Assembly (NCBI GenBank): GCA_049680625.1
Contig: JBAUID010000072.1
Location: forward strand, 7,547-71,546
From: JAUIAI01 sp049680625
GTDB lineage: Bacteria; Pseudomonadota; Gammaproteobacteria; Burkholderiales; Burkholderiaceae_E
DNA length: 64,000 nt
Direction of reading: 5' to 3'
Below are positions 50,474 through 59,049 of the stretch, piece by piece. The notes below the pieces were generated by a model. It was given only the letters and a program-made list of their open reading frames with translations, was not told where the DNA came from and did not search any database. The translations under genes and the position numbers were made by a program. How positions within the stretch are numbered: the stretch's first letter is position 1; every line of letters begins with the position of its first letter.

Positions 50474-52099
50474 CTACGGTGGAGTCCTGAACAGGTTTCG
50501 TGTCGGGTCGTACGCGCTGCTGGTCAGGCCCAGTGCGCCAATTATGCTGTGGAAAATATGCTCATGGGCATTCGAGTCGCGCAGGCGCATTTGTGCGGGA
50601 TTTGACTGGCTTTGCATTTTAAATGCCTGCGACATCCAGACGATCATTGGAATGACGGTTTGTTCCTCTGGGGCGATTGCCATTGGTGTTCCGTGCAAGT
50701 ACAAACCATGTTCACCAAGCGACTCTCCGTGATCAGAAACGTAAATCAATACTGACGCGATATCTGCGCGTTCGCGAAGTTTGTCAATCAATCGGTGCAG
50801 TAGGAAATCGGTATAGAGGACGGTGTTGTCGTAAGCATTAATCAACGACTGCCGGCTGCAATTAACTAACTGCACGGTCTCACAGGTTGGCGTAAAGCGG
50901 GTGAATCCCGGTGGAATTTTTTTTGCATAAGCAGGGCCGTGGCTGCCGGTAGGATGTAGTACCAAAAGTGATTTCCCGGTTTGCATGCTGTCAAGCCGCC
51001 TATCGATATCGGACAGTAATACCTCATCGAAACGGCAGTGTTCGCCAGCGCAGCCCTGGCGCAATTGGTTTGCGCCACGTTTAAGTCTGCGAGGCATCGG
51101 CGGTTCACCAGAATTATTCGAAAGCCACTGCACTTGAACGTTGTGGCGGTCGAAATAAACCGGCAGGCTTTCCGTTTGTTCTCTGAACGAATAGGCCTTC
51201 TTGCGCGGCGTCATCATGCATTGAATAGCCGCTGTCGTGTAAGTAGCGCAGCTCCTGGCGTTCTTTATTGGCACGACATCAGAACGCGACAATAACGGAT
51301 TTGTTTGTCGGGCATAGCCGTAAATCGAAAAATTTGCTGCGCGCGCCGATTCACCGATAACAAGGACAACCAGGCGCTGCCTTGGGTCAACAACATGAAG
51401 TGCCGGGAGAGGTTGTACCCGCTGCTTCTTCACCCAGATGCGCTGCTGGTATCGAACGGAGTTGACCAGGTATGACCAGGGCATCATTAGTGCGCCGACG
51501 GTTTTTAAATGATGATCGAACCATAGCCATGTTCGTGCATTCGTATAAACAACAATGCTGAACCCAATCACAATGCTCAAGATCAGCACCAGTTTGTTGC
51601 GCATCGAGCTGGATCGACTGGGTGTCAGCAACAAGAGAACACTAGGGGTCAGGCCAAATACCACCAGGTACATTGCCAGGTCGAGATGCGCTAGTTCCAG
51701 CGCTTCTGCCGGATTTGTGTTGAAAAAGTTGCCCATCATTGTGCGATCGAGAACCACTTTGTAACTCGCGACAAAATACAAGGCCACCGCATTAGCGTGG
51801 AAAATGAGTATCGCGACTATCAGCATCAGCCTGTGTGACAAGAGGCTGACTAGGCTCAGCATTAACGCCGTTGTACAAAACACAAGGGTGAACAAAGTGA
51901 CCAGAATTGCGATTGCCTGAAATCCGCGCAATTCGAGGTTCTGCACTGCATAGTTGTAAAGAGGCCATTGATACAGCAGTGCATTAACCAATGCGATACC
52001 AGGCACCACTGTGGTAGTTGTCGGCGACCGTGATATGCCGACGGTTGACGGCATTGACGGCATTGACTGCATTGGTGGCATTGATGGTATTGATGGCAT
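50474..52099 (-). CDS. eptA: Phosphoethanolamine transferase EptA (lipid A modification)
   Basis: A 541-residue inner-membrane enzyme that adds phosphoethanolamine to lipid A and so lowers its charge. Five hydrophobic segments in the first 190 residues lead to a periplasmic sulfatase-like domain. Motifs are VIGESARAANFSIYGY (249-262) and CATYTTAAIQCMM, with the likely Thr nucleophile at 286 or 288; most relatives have CGTATAVSVPCM there. SDHGESLGEHGLYLHG carries the metal ligands Asp and His. The first 18 residues (MPSIPSMPPMQSMPSMPS) are encoded by a tandem repeat and lie before the first helix. It follows lpxE after 2 nt. Confidence 0.88.
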   Translation of the reverse strand: MPSIPSMPPMQSMPSMPSTVGISRSPTTTTVVPGIALVNALLYQWPLYNYAVQNLELRGFQAIAILVTLFTLVFCTTALMLSLVSLLSHRLMLIVAILIFHANAVALYFVASYKVVLDRTMMGNFFNTNPAEALELAHLDLAMYLVVFGLTPSVLLLLTPSRSSSMRNKLVLILSIVIGFSIVVYTNARTWLWFDHHLKTVGALMMPWSYLVNSVRYQQRIWVKKQRVQPLPALHVVDPRQRLVVLVIGESARAANFSIYGYARQTNPLLSRSDVVPIKNARSCATYTTAAIQCMMTPRKKAYSFREQTESLPVYFDRHNVQVQWLSNNSGEPPMPRRLKRGANQLRQGCAGEHCRFDEVLLSDIDRRLDSMQTGKSLLVLHPTGSHGPAYAKKIPPGFTRFTPTCETVQLVNCSRQSLINAYDNTVLYTDFLLHRLIDKLRERADIASVLIYVSDHGESLGEHGLYLHGTPMAIAPEEQTVIPMIVWMSQAFKMQSQSNPAQMRLRDSNAHEHIFHSIIGALGLTSSAYDPTRNLFRTPP

Positions 52100-52100
52100 G
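52047..52100 (-). repeat. 9-bp tandem repeat encoding the EptA N-terminus
   Basis: Six units of the GACGGCATT type (some diverged, as GATGGTATT or GACTGCATT) run into the ATG of eptA. They give a Met/Ile-Pro-Ser repeat in the protein. Because the unit is 9 bp, slippage changes length without shifting the frame. Confidence 0.85.
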
Positions 52101-52101
52101 G

Positions 52102-52719
52102 TCAGCCCTTATTGTCCGGGTTGGCGCGAAACGCAGAGGTAATCGGTAGTGTTGTGATGACACCGAGCAGTGCCCCTGCAAACACGGCCGAAACGGTGTG
52201 TTCGCCGTACCCAATGCGCGTGACCATAGTCAGTATCAGGATAGGCAACAAATACCACAGGTGTCGCGGCCCATAACGGCGACTAACAAAAGCGGTCGCA
52301 CAGGAAGCCATTGAAGAGTGACCGGAGGGCATGTTGTGTTTACTTTGTTCGCCCCATGGTCGTTGCCCAAGTCGGCGTCCGGCGCTGGTTCGATGATTTA
52401 GTACCCGTTTCAGACCATGGGTTGCCGTCATCGTGGTAATACCGACCAAGAGCAGTTGTTTTATACCGTGTTTATCGCGCAGCAAAAAAGGCAGGGCTAT
52501 CTGCACGCCCGTATTCACAAAACGCAGGTAATTTTCAGTGGTGTGAAAAACGGCGGTCGGTACCCGGTGAACCGCGGGAATCGCACAAGGGGCAACTGAG
52601 ACCGGTTTGCAATTTGCGTAATGAGAAAGATCGCTTGGATAGATGGCAATCAGCATTAATGCGAAGCTGGCCGCGACCATGGGCCGATGCTGAGTGAGTC
52701 TGTGCTTGGCAAGCTTCAC
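52102..52719 (-). CDS. lpxE: PAP2 family lipid A phosphatase, LpxE-like (Helicobacter type)
   Basis: A 205-residue membrane phosphatase of the PAP2 superfamily. Motifs are KRVLNHRTSAGRRLGQRPWG, PSGHSSM (131-137) and TRIGYGEHTVSAV (Arg168, His174). The last motif lacks the usual Asp; in my recollection, this is the same as in the H. pylori LpxE subfamily, which also has RLGERPYG-like and PSGHSSM segments. LpxE removes the 1-phosphate of lipid A. The gene is followed at once by eptA, the same pairing as in Helicobacter, where dephosphorylation and phosphoethanolamine addition act in sequence at the 1 position. Confidence 0.75.
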   Translation of the reverse strand: MKLAKHRLTQHRPMVAASFALMLIAIYPSDLSHYANCKPVSVAPCAIPAVHRVPTAVFHTTENYLRFVNTGVQIALPFLLRDKHGIKQLLLVGITTMTATHGLKRVLNHRTSAGRRLGQRPWGEQSKHNMPSGHSSMASCATAFVSRRYGPRHLWYLLPILILTMVTRIGYGEHTVSAVFAGALLGVITTLPITSAFRANPDNKG

Positions 52720-52982
52720 TGGGTTGACTCCTCGTTTGTCTATCCAGTGCGATATTGACCAGCGAAGCTGAAGAATGGTTTAAAGAAACTCTAAGACAAG
52801 CTGAAAATGGCGAAGGCACATCAGGTGCCGACAGGTATAGCTTTCGGCCGGCGCCGGTTGTTGACCGGGCAGGTTACGCAGGTTTATCGCCGATACCGTA
52901 AAATCGCGGCAATGCGAACTTTGCCTTTTCTCTCCCGTGCCAGGATGCCTGCGTTGTCGTGCTGTTCTGAGGCAAGCAAGCG
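52720..52982. other. Intergenic region before the FecCD-type permease
   Basis: The 263-bp gap holds the divergent starts of lpxE and the iron-siderophore-type permease. I see no cobalamin-riboswitch features and no Fur-box that I would trust; nothing further is supported. Confidence 0.4.
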
Positions 52983-54020
52983 GTGACGACTACCGCCACG
53001 CCTAAAGAGAACACCCGGTTGCCGATAGTTCTTACGGTTGCATTGCTAATAGCGGTTCTCGTGCTGATTATTGCTTATGCCTGGGGCGCGGGTTCTTACG
53101 GCCTGAGCTATTCGCAAATGCTTGATGCGCTAATTGCCAGGGCACAAGGCCTACCCGCACCCGATCCCCAAATTGATGCGGTCTTATTCAAGATACGTCT
53201 TCCGCGAATTGCCGCAGCGTTGCTAGTCGGTGCTGCGCTGGCAGTAGCGGGTACGGTTTATCAGGGATTGTTCCGCAACCCACTGGTTTCGCCGGACATT
53301 CTGGGTGTGTCGGCCGGTGCCGGCCTTGGCGCTGTGGGCGCAATTTTATTTGGGCAGCCAGCGCCGGTCATCCAGTTGTTTGCGTTTTTAGGTGGAATCA
53401 CGACGGTGACGCTTGTGTACTGGGTGGCTAAGTCTGTCCGCCATCATGAGCCGACCCTCGTTCTCGTATTGTCGGGGGTTGTCCTCGGTGCCCTCGCCGG
53501 TGCATTGATTTCGCTGGTCAAGGTTCTGGCAGATCCGTACAACCAATTACCATCCATTACCTACTGGTTGCTTGGTTCCCTCAATGGCGTCAGTGGGCAG
53601 ACGGTTCTCACCGTATTACCAGCAATCTGCCTTGGATTGGTGCCGCTCGTGTTATTGCGATGGCGGATGAATCTGATGTCTGTTGGCGAAGATGAAGCTG
53701 CTGCCATGGGGCTGTCTACCGCACGTATGCGCATCATCTTTATTGTCGCAGCCACTCTGATCACGTCTGCCGCCGTTGCAATTGCCGGTATCGTCGGTTG
53801 GATTGGTCTTGTGATCCCCCATATTGCGCGACTGCTTGTTGGTCCGGATTTCACCCGACTGCTGCCAGTTGCATTAATTTTGGGGGCTGCTTATTTGCTG
53901 CTGGTTGATACACTGGCTCGCAGTCTGGCGGTGGTTGAAGCACCGCTTGGCGTACTGACTGCTTTGCTTGGTGCACCGGTATTTATCTACTTACTGTTTA
54001 GCGGGCGCCGCGGATGGTAA
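52983..54020 (+). CDS. ABC transporter permease, FecCD/BtuC family
   Basis: A 345-residue inner-membrane permease of the iron-siderophore/haem/cobalamin family, with ten predicted helices. LRLPRIAAALLVGAALAVAGTVYQGLFRNPLVSPDILGVSAGAGLGA is the family hallmark, seen here as AALLVGAALAVAGTVYQG and NPLVSPDILGVSAG. GWIGLVIPHIARLLVGPDF and LADTLARSLAVVEAPLGVLTALLGAPVFIYLL are the coupling and C-terminal parts. The start is GTG 52983. The last seven codons overlap the ATPase gene. No binding protein or TonB receptor is seen here. The substrate could be a ferric siderophore, haem or a corrinoid. Confidence 0.9.
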   Translation: MTTTATPKENTRLPIVLTVALLIAVLVLIIAYAWGAGSYGLSYSQMLDALIARAQGLPAPDPQIDAVLFKIRLPRIAAALLVGAALAVAGTVYQGLFRNPLVSPDILGVSAGAGLGAVGAILFGQPAPVIQLFAFLGGITTVTLVYWVAKSVRHHEPTLVLVLSGVVLGALAGALISLVKVLADPYNQLPSITYWLLGSLNGVSGQTVLTVLPAICLGLVPLVLLRWRMNLMSVGEDEAAAMGLSTARMRIIFIVAATLITSAAVAIAGIVGWIGLVIPHIARLLVGPDFTRLLPVALILGAAYLLLVDTLARSLAVVEAPLGVLTALLGAPVFIYLLFSGRRGW

Positions 54021-54796
54021 GCCTGTTACGCTGCCAGGGCCTGGCTATCGGATACTCTGGTCAGACAATTGGTGCCGACATCAATCTGCAGTTGGTGGCC
54101 GGTGAAGTAATGGCGTTGCTGGGCCCCAATGGTTGCGGTAAGACAACTTTGTTTCGAACCCTGTTGGGCCTGATTCCGGCAAAACAAGGTGCGGTTCTTA
54201 TCGACGACCGTCCCCTGGTTGACCTGAGCCGGCGCGATATTGCGCGCCGCATTGCCTATGTTCCACAGGCCCAGCAGGGCAGTTTTTCTTATACCGTCAT
54301 GGATATCGTTGTGATGGGCCGTGCCGCTTGGCGGCCGGTATTCTCAGGGCCGGCTGAGGCGGACAAAAAAATTGCCCGGCAGGCACTTGCCCAACTAAAT
54401 ATTGAATCACTGGCCGAACGCGAGTACCAGCGTTTGTCGGGTGGGCAACGTCAACTGGTACTAATTGCACGGGCGCTTGCGCAGCAAGCCGCCGTTATTG
54501 TTATGGACGAACCAACGGCCAGCCTCGATTTTGGCAATCAGAGCCTGGTGATTGACAAAGTCAGAGCACTGGCCGATTCCGGCCTGGCGATCTTGCTGTC
54601 CACCCATGAGCCCGATCACGCCTTTGCCTGTGCCGATCAGGTAGCCTTGATGCGGAATGGCAGAATTTGTGCACAGGGCAATCCGGCTGATGTATTAACT
54701 GACCAAGCCTTGTCCGGGATATACCAGGTGCCGGTGCAGGTTGAGGTTTTGCCGGATGGACGTCGGGTCTGCCTGACGAAAATTGGCCGGTTATAA
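54014..54796 (+). CDS. ABC transporter ATP-binding protein, FecE/BtuD type
   Basis: A 260-residue ATPase of the iron/haem/cobalamin importer with the adjacent permease. Walker A is GPNGCGKT (37-44), the signature is LSGGQRQLVLIARALAQ, Walker B is VIVMDEPTASLD and the switch His is in LLSTHEPDHA. The C-terminal 30 residues have YQVPVQVEVLPDGRRVC, common to FecE-like ATPases. It overlaps the permease gene by 7 nt, so the pair is coupled. A periplasmic binding protein must be supplied from elsewhere. Confidence 0.92.
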   Translation: MVSLLRCQGLAIGYSGQTIGADINLQLVAGEVMALLGPNGCGKTTLFRTLLGLIPAKQGAVLIDDRPLVDLSRRDIARRIAYVPQAQQGSFSYTVMDIVVMGRAAWRPVFSGPAEADKKIARQALAQLNIESLAEREYQRLSGGQRQLVLIARALAQQAAVIVMDEPTASLDFGNQSLVIDKVRALADSGLAILLSTHEPDHAFACADQVALMRNGRICAQGNPADVLTDQALSGIYQVPVQVEVLPDGRRVCLTKIGRL

Positions 54797-54863
54797 GGTG
54801 TTTTCCGGCTTAGGCCTGCGGCGGTGTCAATCACACCACCACGGCACTACCGGTCGCGACAAC

Positions 54864-55964
54864 CTAGCGCTTGAACCGTTTTCGCAACTCTGCGCAATGA
54901 TCTTTTATCTCAGACCGCGGCGTGAAGACAACAAAATCGTACAACGACCCCCTGGTTTGAATATCGACATAGTCTGCCGGATCAAGCTCACCTTCTGAGA
55001 CCTCAATCTGGGCGATCGACAAGATCGCGGTGTCCTCGCTGCGAACAGTCGCAGCGCGCGACAAGACAGCCGGAACCCCCCAGTCTTTTCTGATATGACC
55101 ATTGCCTGCAATCAGCACCGACTCTTGGTTCTCCTTATTTGCATCATCACGGTCGGAAGTACGCAGCATCGCGTCTGCCATGGCACCGTCGCGGGCTCGC
55201 TGAACCCATTGCATCGGTGCCAGTGACTCTTTAGGCACCAAACCACAATGGCCTTTGTCAAGCGAGTCCAGCATCGACTGATTGTTGGCATCGGACAAGG
55301 GCTCAGCCAGATGTAAACGGTTTATCACCTCTTCAGACAAGCCGTCCTTCCCGGCCCGCGGCAGACCCCTGACAAATTGTTGATCCAAGGCCGCCCCACG
55401 CATTGGCAGACCATAGGCAACTGCAGCCAGTGCAATGGGCTCGTACATCGACCATTGCGGCCACCCACTGTTGGCCCAGTTCAGTTCTTTATTAAGTGCG
55501 CGTACAGACTCCGCCGTTGTTAACCCGGGTGAATCCAGCACGGCTTGGTGGTTCTGCGAAATCATTTCCCAGACAACGACTGGTTTGCGTCCGAGCGACG
55601 CAAGCGCTTCGATCACACGAGCCTGGAGCAAGTGATGATCTGCATTAGTGTGCACCTCCCCAAGCAGAACAAAGCGCGCGTTACGCAAGCCATCTGATAA
55701 GTCGCGCCAGCTGCTACGCTCACCGTGGCCGCGCCATACCGTGCCGACCAAGGGGTGACCGGCAAAGTGACTGGACAACCAGCGCCGCGGTTTTAACTGG
55801 GTTATCAGCCTTTGCTCCGGGCGAATGTCCTCGGTCAATTCGGCGCGAACCGCTTGAGCATCTGCTGTTGCGCCGGCAAGAAAAATGTGGCCCACCAACA
55901 TCAGGAACAAAGACACAATCAGCTTTGTCAGTAGTCCCTGGTTGATTGGGACAGGTTTGCGCAC
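54864..55964 (-). CDS. ChaN-like haem/iron-regulated protein
   Basis: A member of the ChaN (haem-binding) family, with the EreA/ChaN-like fold. The core has FVLLGEVHTNADHHLLQARVIEAL, with Glu and His as likely ligands; VVWEMISQNHQAVLD and ESVLIAGNGHIRKDWGVPAVLS follow at the end. I start at GTG 55964, giving a signal-like VRKPVPINQGLLTKLIVSLFLMLV then ADAQA; the frame is open up to a TTG at 56054 that overlaps the panE-like stop. The gene is convergent with the FecCD-type importer, which suggests iron or haem handling. Confidence 0.72.
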   Translation of the reverse strand: MRKPVPINQGLLTKLIVSLFLMLVGHIFLAGATADAQAVRAELTEDIRPEQRLITQLKPRRWLSSHFAGHPLVGTVWRGHGERSSWRDLSDGLRNARFVLLGEVHTNADHHLLQARVIEALASLGRKPVVVWEMISQNHQAVLDSPGLTTAESVRALNKELNWANSGWPQWSMYEPIALAAVAYGLPMRGAALDQQFVRGLPRAGKDGLSEEVINRLHLAEPLSDANNQSMLDSLDKGHCGLVPKESLAPMQWVQRARDGAMADAMLRTSDRDDANKENQESVLIAGNGHIRKDWGVPAVLSRAATVRSEDTAILSIAQIEVSEGELDPADYVDIQTRGSLYDFVVFTPRSEIKDHCAELRKRFKR

Positions 55965-56050
55965 GCCTAAACTGGATACGCAAAACCCGGCAAGCAACGG
56001 TTCAGACCCGGTATGAATCACGGGGCGGCCCGCAACGGATTTCCCCCGGC

Positions 56051-56983
56051 TCAATCCAACGGGGCCGGTGTGCCGTGCAGATACGGCTTAAGCGCCAGCC
56101 AGGCCATCTCATGCACCGGTGTGGCCACCCCCAGGGCCCGCCCGCGCCGCACCAGGTAGCCGGAAAAACTGTCGAGTTCAAGCGGTCGACCCTTAGCCAG
56201 ATCGTGATACATCGACGCATACATGGTCTTTGGAAACGACTGGTGTAGGGCTATGGTCCGGCTGACAATATCCGCTGGCAGTTCAATGCCTTGTGCTCTG
56301 GCAACGGCCACCACTTCTTCGAAGCCCCGGGTCGCCATCGGAATGATGTCAGCGTCGTTATAGATATAACCTGCCGGCAATCGGAACAAGCTGGTAAGCG
56401 ACGCGTTGGTAGCAAGGCCAACAAACTTTGTCCATTGGGCTGCACGAATGTCAGCCTCGACTGACGCTGAAAAACCTGCCGCCTCGCAGGCATCACAAAA
56501 CGCCACAGCGCGTTCAGACATCGAGCCGTCCGCCTCTCCAAACCGCAAACCAGACATAGCAGACGTATAGCGGATCACGCCGGGTTCCACGATCACCCCA
56601 GACACCATCGCAAGCCCACCGAGTACACTGCTCTTACCCAGTAGGGTGGCGATCCTGTCCTGATGGTCGACCCCGTTCAGTACCGAGACGACGAATGCAC
56701 CTCCATCAACCAGGGGCTTGAGCGGCGCTGCCGCGCTTTCAATGTCGTAGGCCTTGACCGCAAACAACACGACATCACAAACCCCGGCCTGCACGGGTTG
56801 TTCAACGAAGCGCGCTTTGTCAACAACAAGACGACCCTTGGGCGTTTCAAGTACGAGACCGTGCTCACGCATGGCTGCGAGGTGTGGGCCGCGGGCGATG
56901 AACGTCACTTCATGACCGGCCAACGACAGCAGCCCGCCAAAGTAGCCACCAACTGCGCCGGCCCCCATAATTGCAATTCTCAT
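56051..56983 (-). CDS. panE: 2-dehydropantoate 2-reductase family protein (PanE/ApbA-like)
   Basis: A 310-residue NADPH-dependent reductase. The Rossmann loop is IMGAGAVGGYFGGLLSLAG (7-17 is the glycine loop). The catalytic Lys is probably in WTKFVGLATNASLTSL, and YHDLAKGRPLELDSFSGYLVRRGR is the typical C-terminal helix with the Glu. PanE makes pantoate for coenzyme A. Paralogues reduce other 2-keto acids and are often near transporters, so the assignment to pantoate is not certain. It shares 4 nt with the longest ChaN frame. Confidence 0.85.
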   Translation of the reverse strand: MRIAIMGAGAVGGYFGGLLSLAGHEVTFIARGPHLAAMREHGLVLETPKGRLVVDKARFVEQPVQAGVCDVVLFAVKAYDIESAAAPLKPLVDGGAFVVSVLNGVDHQDRIATLLGKSSVLGGLAMVSGVIVEPGVIRYTSAMSGLRFGEADGSMSERAVAFCDACEAAGFSASVEADIRAAQWTKFVGLATNASLTSLFRLPAGYIYNDADIIPMATRGFEEVVAVARAQGIELPADIVSRTIALHQSFPKTMYASMYHDLAKGRPLELDSFSGYLVRRGRALGVATPVHEMAWLALKPYLHGTPAPLD

Positions 56984-57515
56984 GCTGTCTTACCTGAATT
57001 TAAATGCCGCTCCGACAACGCCGGATTGGAGTTAATCAATTGTGACACAGCAGCCACAGCAGGCGAACAAGGCTGACGGCTTGCCACCATGGCATTAGTC
57101 ATTCACCGGCGGCATCAACCGTGTTGTTGCCAATGTCCTGATCAATTACGTATCGGATGTTGTCGATCACCATGAGTGATTGCCTCGATGAATGTTCGTG
57201 ACGCACCTGTCTTCGCTACTATAGTTTTATGTTCCAATGTCATCAATCACTAACACAGGTCAGTCAGAAGAACGCCGCTTGCGGGGGTATCCCTGCTCAC
57301 TATCGACGGCAAACCTTATGTTCAGTCCGGCGAACTGGTAAGGAAACGATCGCCAGCTTACGGACGGTACTGAAATACCGTATCGAGGCTTACCTGAAAC
57401 ACTTCGGTAGCGCGAAGCGCTATCATGCGACGACTATTTGAAATCGACGCATAAAGCAAACAGTGTTTTCCCGCCCCGCCCACTAACAGATCAAACCATC
57501 AAACCGGAGGATTCT
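56984..57515. other. Intergenic region upstream of the TRAP operon
   Basis: A 532-bp region before dctP. It contains an ACGGTA/TACCGT inverted repeat at 57364-57381 and a good GGAGG ribosome site before the dctP ATG. The small frame at 57229-57441 has no family resemblance. The TRAP promoter is presumably here. Confidence 0.5.
57364..57381. promoter_or_regulatory. Inverted repeat upstream of the TRAP operon
   Basis: ACGGTA and TACCGT, separated by 6 nt, lie 134 nt before the dctP start. It may be an operator for the TRAP operon, as 6+6 repeats are common for such repressors. The short arms make chance a possibility. Confidence 0.35.
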
Positions 57516-58487
57516 ATGAAACCACTCAAGATGTTCACCGCCGCTGTCGCGGTCGGCCTTATGTCGCAAGGGGCTGTTGCCCAGACTACCTGGGAAATGC
57601 CCACCCCCTACCCGGAAGCCGAATTCCACACCAAGAATGTCAGACAATTTGTGGCCGATATCGCCAAGGCGACAGGTGGTTCGCTCACTATCAATGTTCA
57701 TAGTGCGCAGTCCTTGTTCAAACATCCGGAAATCAAGCGGGCGGTGCAGACCGGCCAGGTTCCCATTGCCGAGATGCTAATGGCTAACCTGCTGAATGAA
57801 GACCCGATCTTCGGCGTGGATGCCGTACCCTTCCTGGCTTCAACTTACGACGAAGCGGCCAAGTTATGGCGGGCACAGCGCCCGCTTGCCGAAGAAAAGC
57901 TTGCCAAACAAGGATTGCGCCTGCTTTATGCTGTGCCCTGGCCGGGACAGGGCTTTTACACCAAGTCACCGATTGCCAGTGTTGACGATCTGAAGGGTGT
58001 GAAGTTCCGGACCTACAACTCCGCCACGGCCTCGCTGGCTAAGTTAATGGGCGCCGTGCCGACTATTGTCGAGGCGGTTGAAATTCCGCAGGCGTTTTCT
58101 ACCGGCGTAGTCGACGCGATGGTGACTTCAGGCGCAACGGGATTGCGCACCAAAGCCTGGGACTTTTCGCAAAATTTTTATGACTTAAACGCCTGGATGC
58201 CCAAGAACATGGTGTTCATCAACGAGCGCGCGTGGCGCAAGCTATCCGATGCCGAGCGCAGCGCGGTTGAGCAAGCCGGCAAAGAGGCTGAGAAACGCGG
58301 CTGGGCAATGAGCCAGGAGATCGCCAATGCAAGTAACAGCGAACTGGCCAAGAACGGGATGAAAGTATCCAGCGGCTCCGATAAACTGATTGATCAACTG
58401 AAAAAAATCGGTACCCAGATGACTGCTGAGTGGGAGAAGAAAGCCGGTGAAGATGGCGCAAAACTACTGTCTTCCTATCGAAAGTAA
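57516..58487 (+). CDS. dctP: TRAP transporter substrate-binding protein DctP
   Basis: A periplasmic binding protein of 323 residues, the receptor of a TRAP importer. The signal peptide MKPLKMFTAAVAVGLMSQGAVAQ is cut before TTWEM. The mature part has AEFHTKNVRQFVADI, FRTYNSATASLAKLMGAVPTIVE (with the conserved Arg that grips the carboxylate) and VVDAMVTSGATGL. The ATG 57516 follows GGAGG and is preferred to the upstream frame. dctQ follows after 3 nt. The ligand is probably an organic acid with a carboxylate or sulfonate group; the exact one is unknown. Confidence 0.92.
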   Translation: MKPLKMFTAAVAVGLMSQGAVAQTTWEMPTPYPEAEFHTKNVRQFVADIAKATGGSLTINVHSAQSLFKHPEIKRAVQTGQVPIAEMLMANLLNEDPIFGVDAVPFLASTYDEAAKLWRAQRPLAEEKLAKQGLRLLYAVPWPGQGFYTKSPIASVDDLKGVKFRTYNSATASLAKLMGAVPTIVEAVEIPQAFSTGVVDAMVTSGATGLRTKAWDFSQNFYDLNAWMPKNMVFINERAWRKLSDAERSAVEQAGKEAEKRGWAMSQEIANASNSELAKNGMKVSSGSDKLIDQLKKIGTQMTAEWEKKAGEDGAKLLSSYRK

Positions 58488-58490
58488 AGC

Positions 58491-59045
58491 ATGGGTAACA
58501 GCCGTATGGAACGATGGCTTGATAAAGCCTTCATCGCCTGTGGTGTGATGGCGGCTGTCTTTTTGGTAGGCATCTGTGTGTTGGTGCTTGCCCAGATTAT
58601 CGGCCGTCTATTTGGCGTGGCGATTCCATCGGCTGATGAGTTTGCCGGCTATTGCCTGTCTGCCTCGACTTTCCTGGCGCTGTCCTATGCCCTGCGCCAG
58701 GGAAGTCATATCCGGGTGACGTTGTTGATTGACCGGTTGCCGCCAAAGGGGCGGCGCATGTTCGAAGCTGTCTGTGTCACGGGCGGGCTTGCATTGAGTG
58801 CTTACCTGACATGGTTCACGATCGAAATGGTCTGGTTTTCGATTGAGTTTGGTGATGTGACCCAGGGTTTGGTGCCAATACCACTTTGGATTCCCCAGAT
58901 GGGAATGGTCATTGGGTTAACAATGCTGACCCTGGCGTTTGCGGTCGACGCGAGTCGACTACTCAGGGGGCTGAACCCGGTTTACTTGCCGGCTGCTGCC
59001 GGGGCAGCCAAGCCCACCAAGGCCACAGCAACAGGCGAGCACTGA
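58491..59045 (+). CDS. dctQ: TRAP transporter small permease DctQ
   Basis: The four-helix small membrane subunit of the TRAP importer, 184 residues. The first helix begins MERWLDKAFIACGVMAAVFLVGICVLVL, then QIIGRLFGVAIPSADEFAGYCLSASTFLALSYALRQGSHIRV, the family hallmark, seen as DEFAGYCLSASTFLAL and GSHIRV. PLWIPQMGMVIGLTMLTLAF is the last segment. It sits between dctP and dctM, 3 and 4 nt away. It is unrelated at the sequence level to the broken dctQ near 36.9 kb. Confidence 0.92.
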   Translation: MGNSRMERWLDKAFIACGVMAAVFLVGICVLVLAQIIGRLFGVAIPSADEFAGYCLSASTFLALSYALRQGSHIRVTLLIDRLPPKGRRMFEAVCVTGGLALSAYLTWFTIEMVWFSIEFGDVTQGLVPIPLWIPQMGMVIGLTMLTLAFAVDASRLLRGLNPVYLPAAAGAAKPTKATATGEH

Positions 59046-59049
59046 CCAG

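Noticed and set aside
52102..52719. Loss of the catalytic Asp in the third PAP2 motif as a defect
   Set aside because: The Ala at that place fits what I recall of Helicobacter-type LpxE, so it is a subgroup feature and not evidence of decay.
52720..52982. A cobalamin riboswitch before the FecCD-type permease
   Set aside because: I could not find a B12-box-like core or the expected leader length and folds.
57229..57441. A 70-codon frame upstream of dctP
   Set aside because: No start signal, no family, basic and Cys-rich composition typical of chance frames; kept as intergenic.
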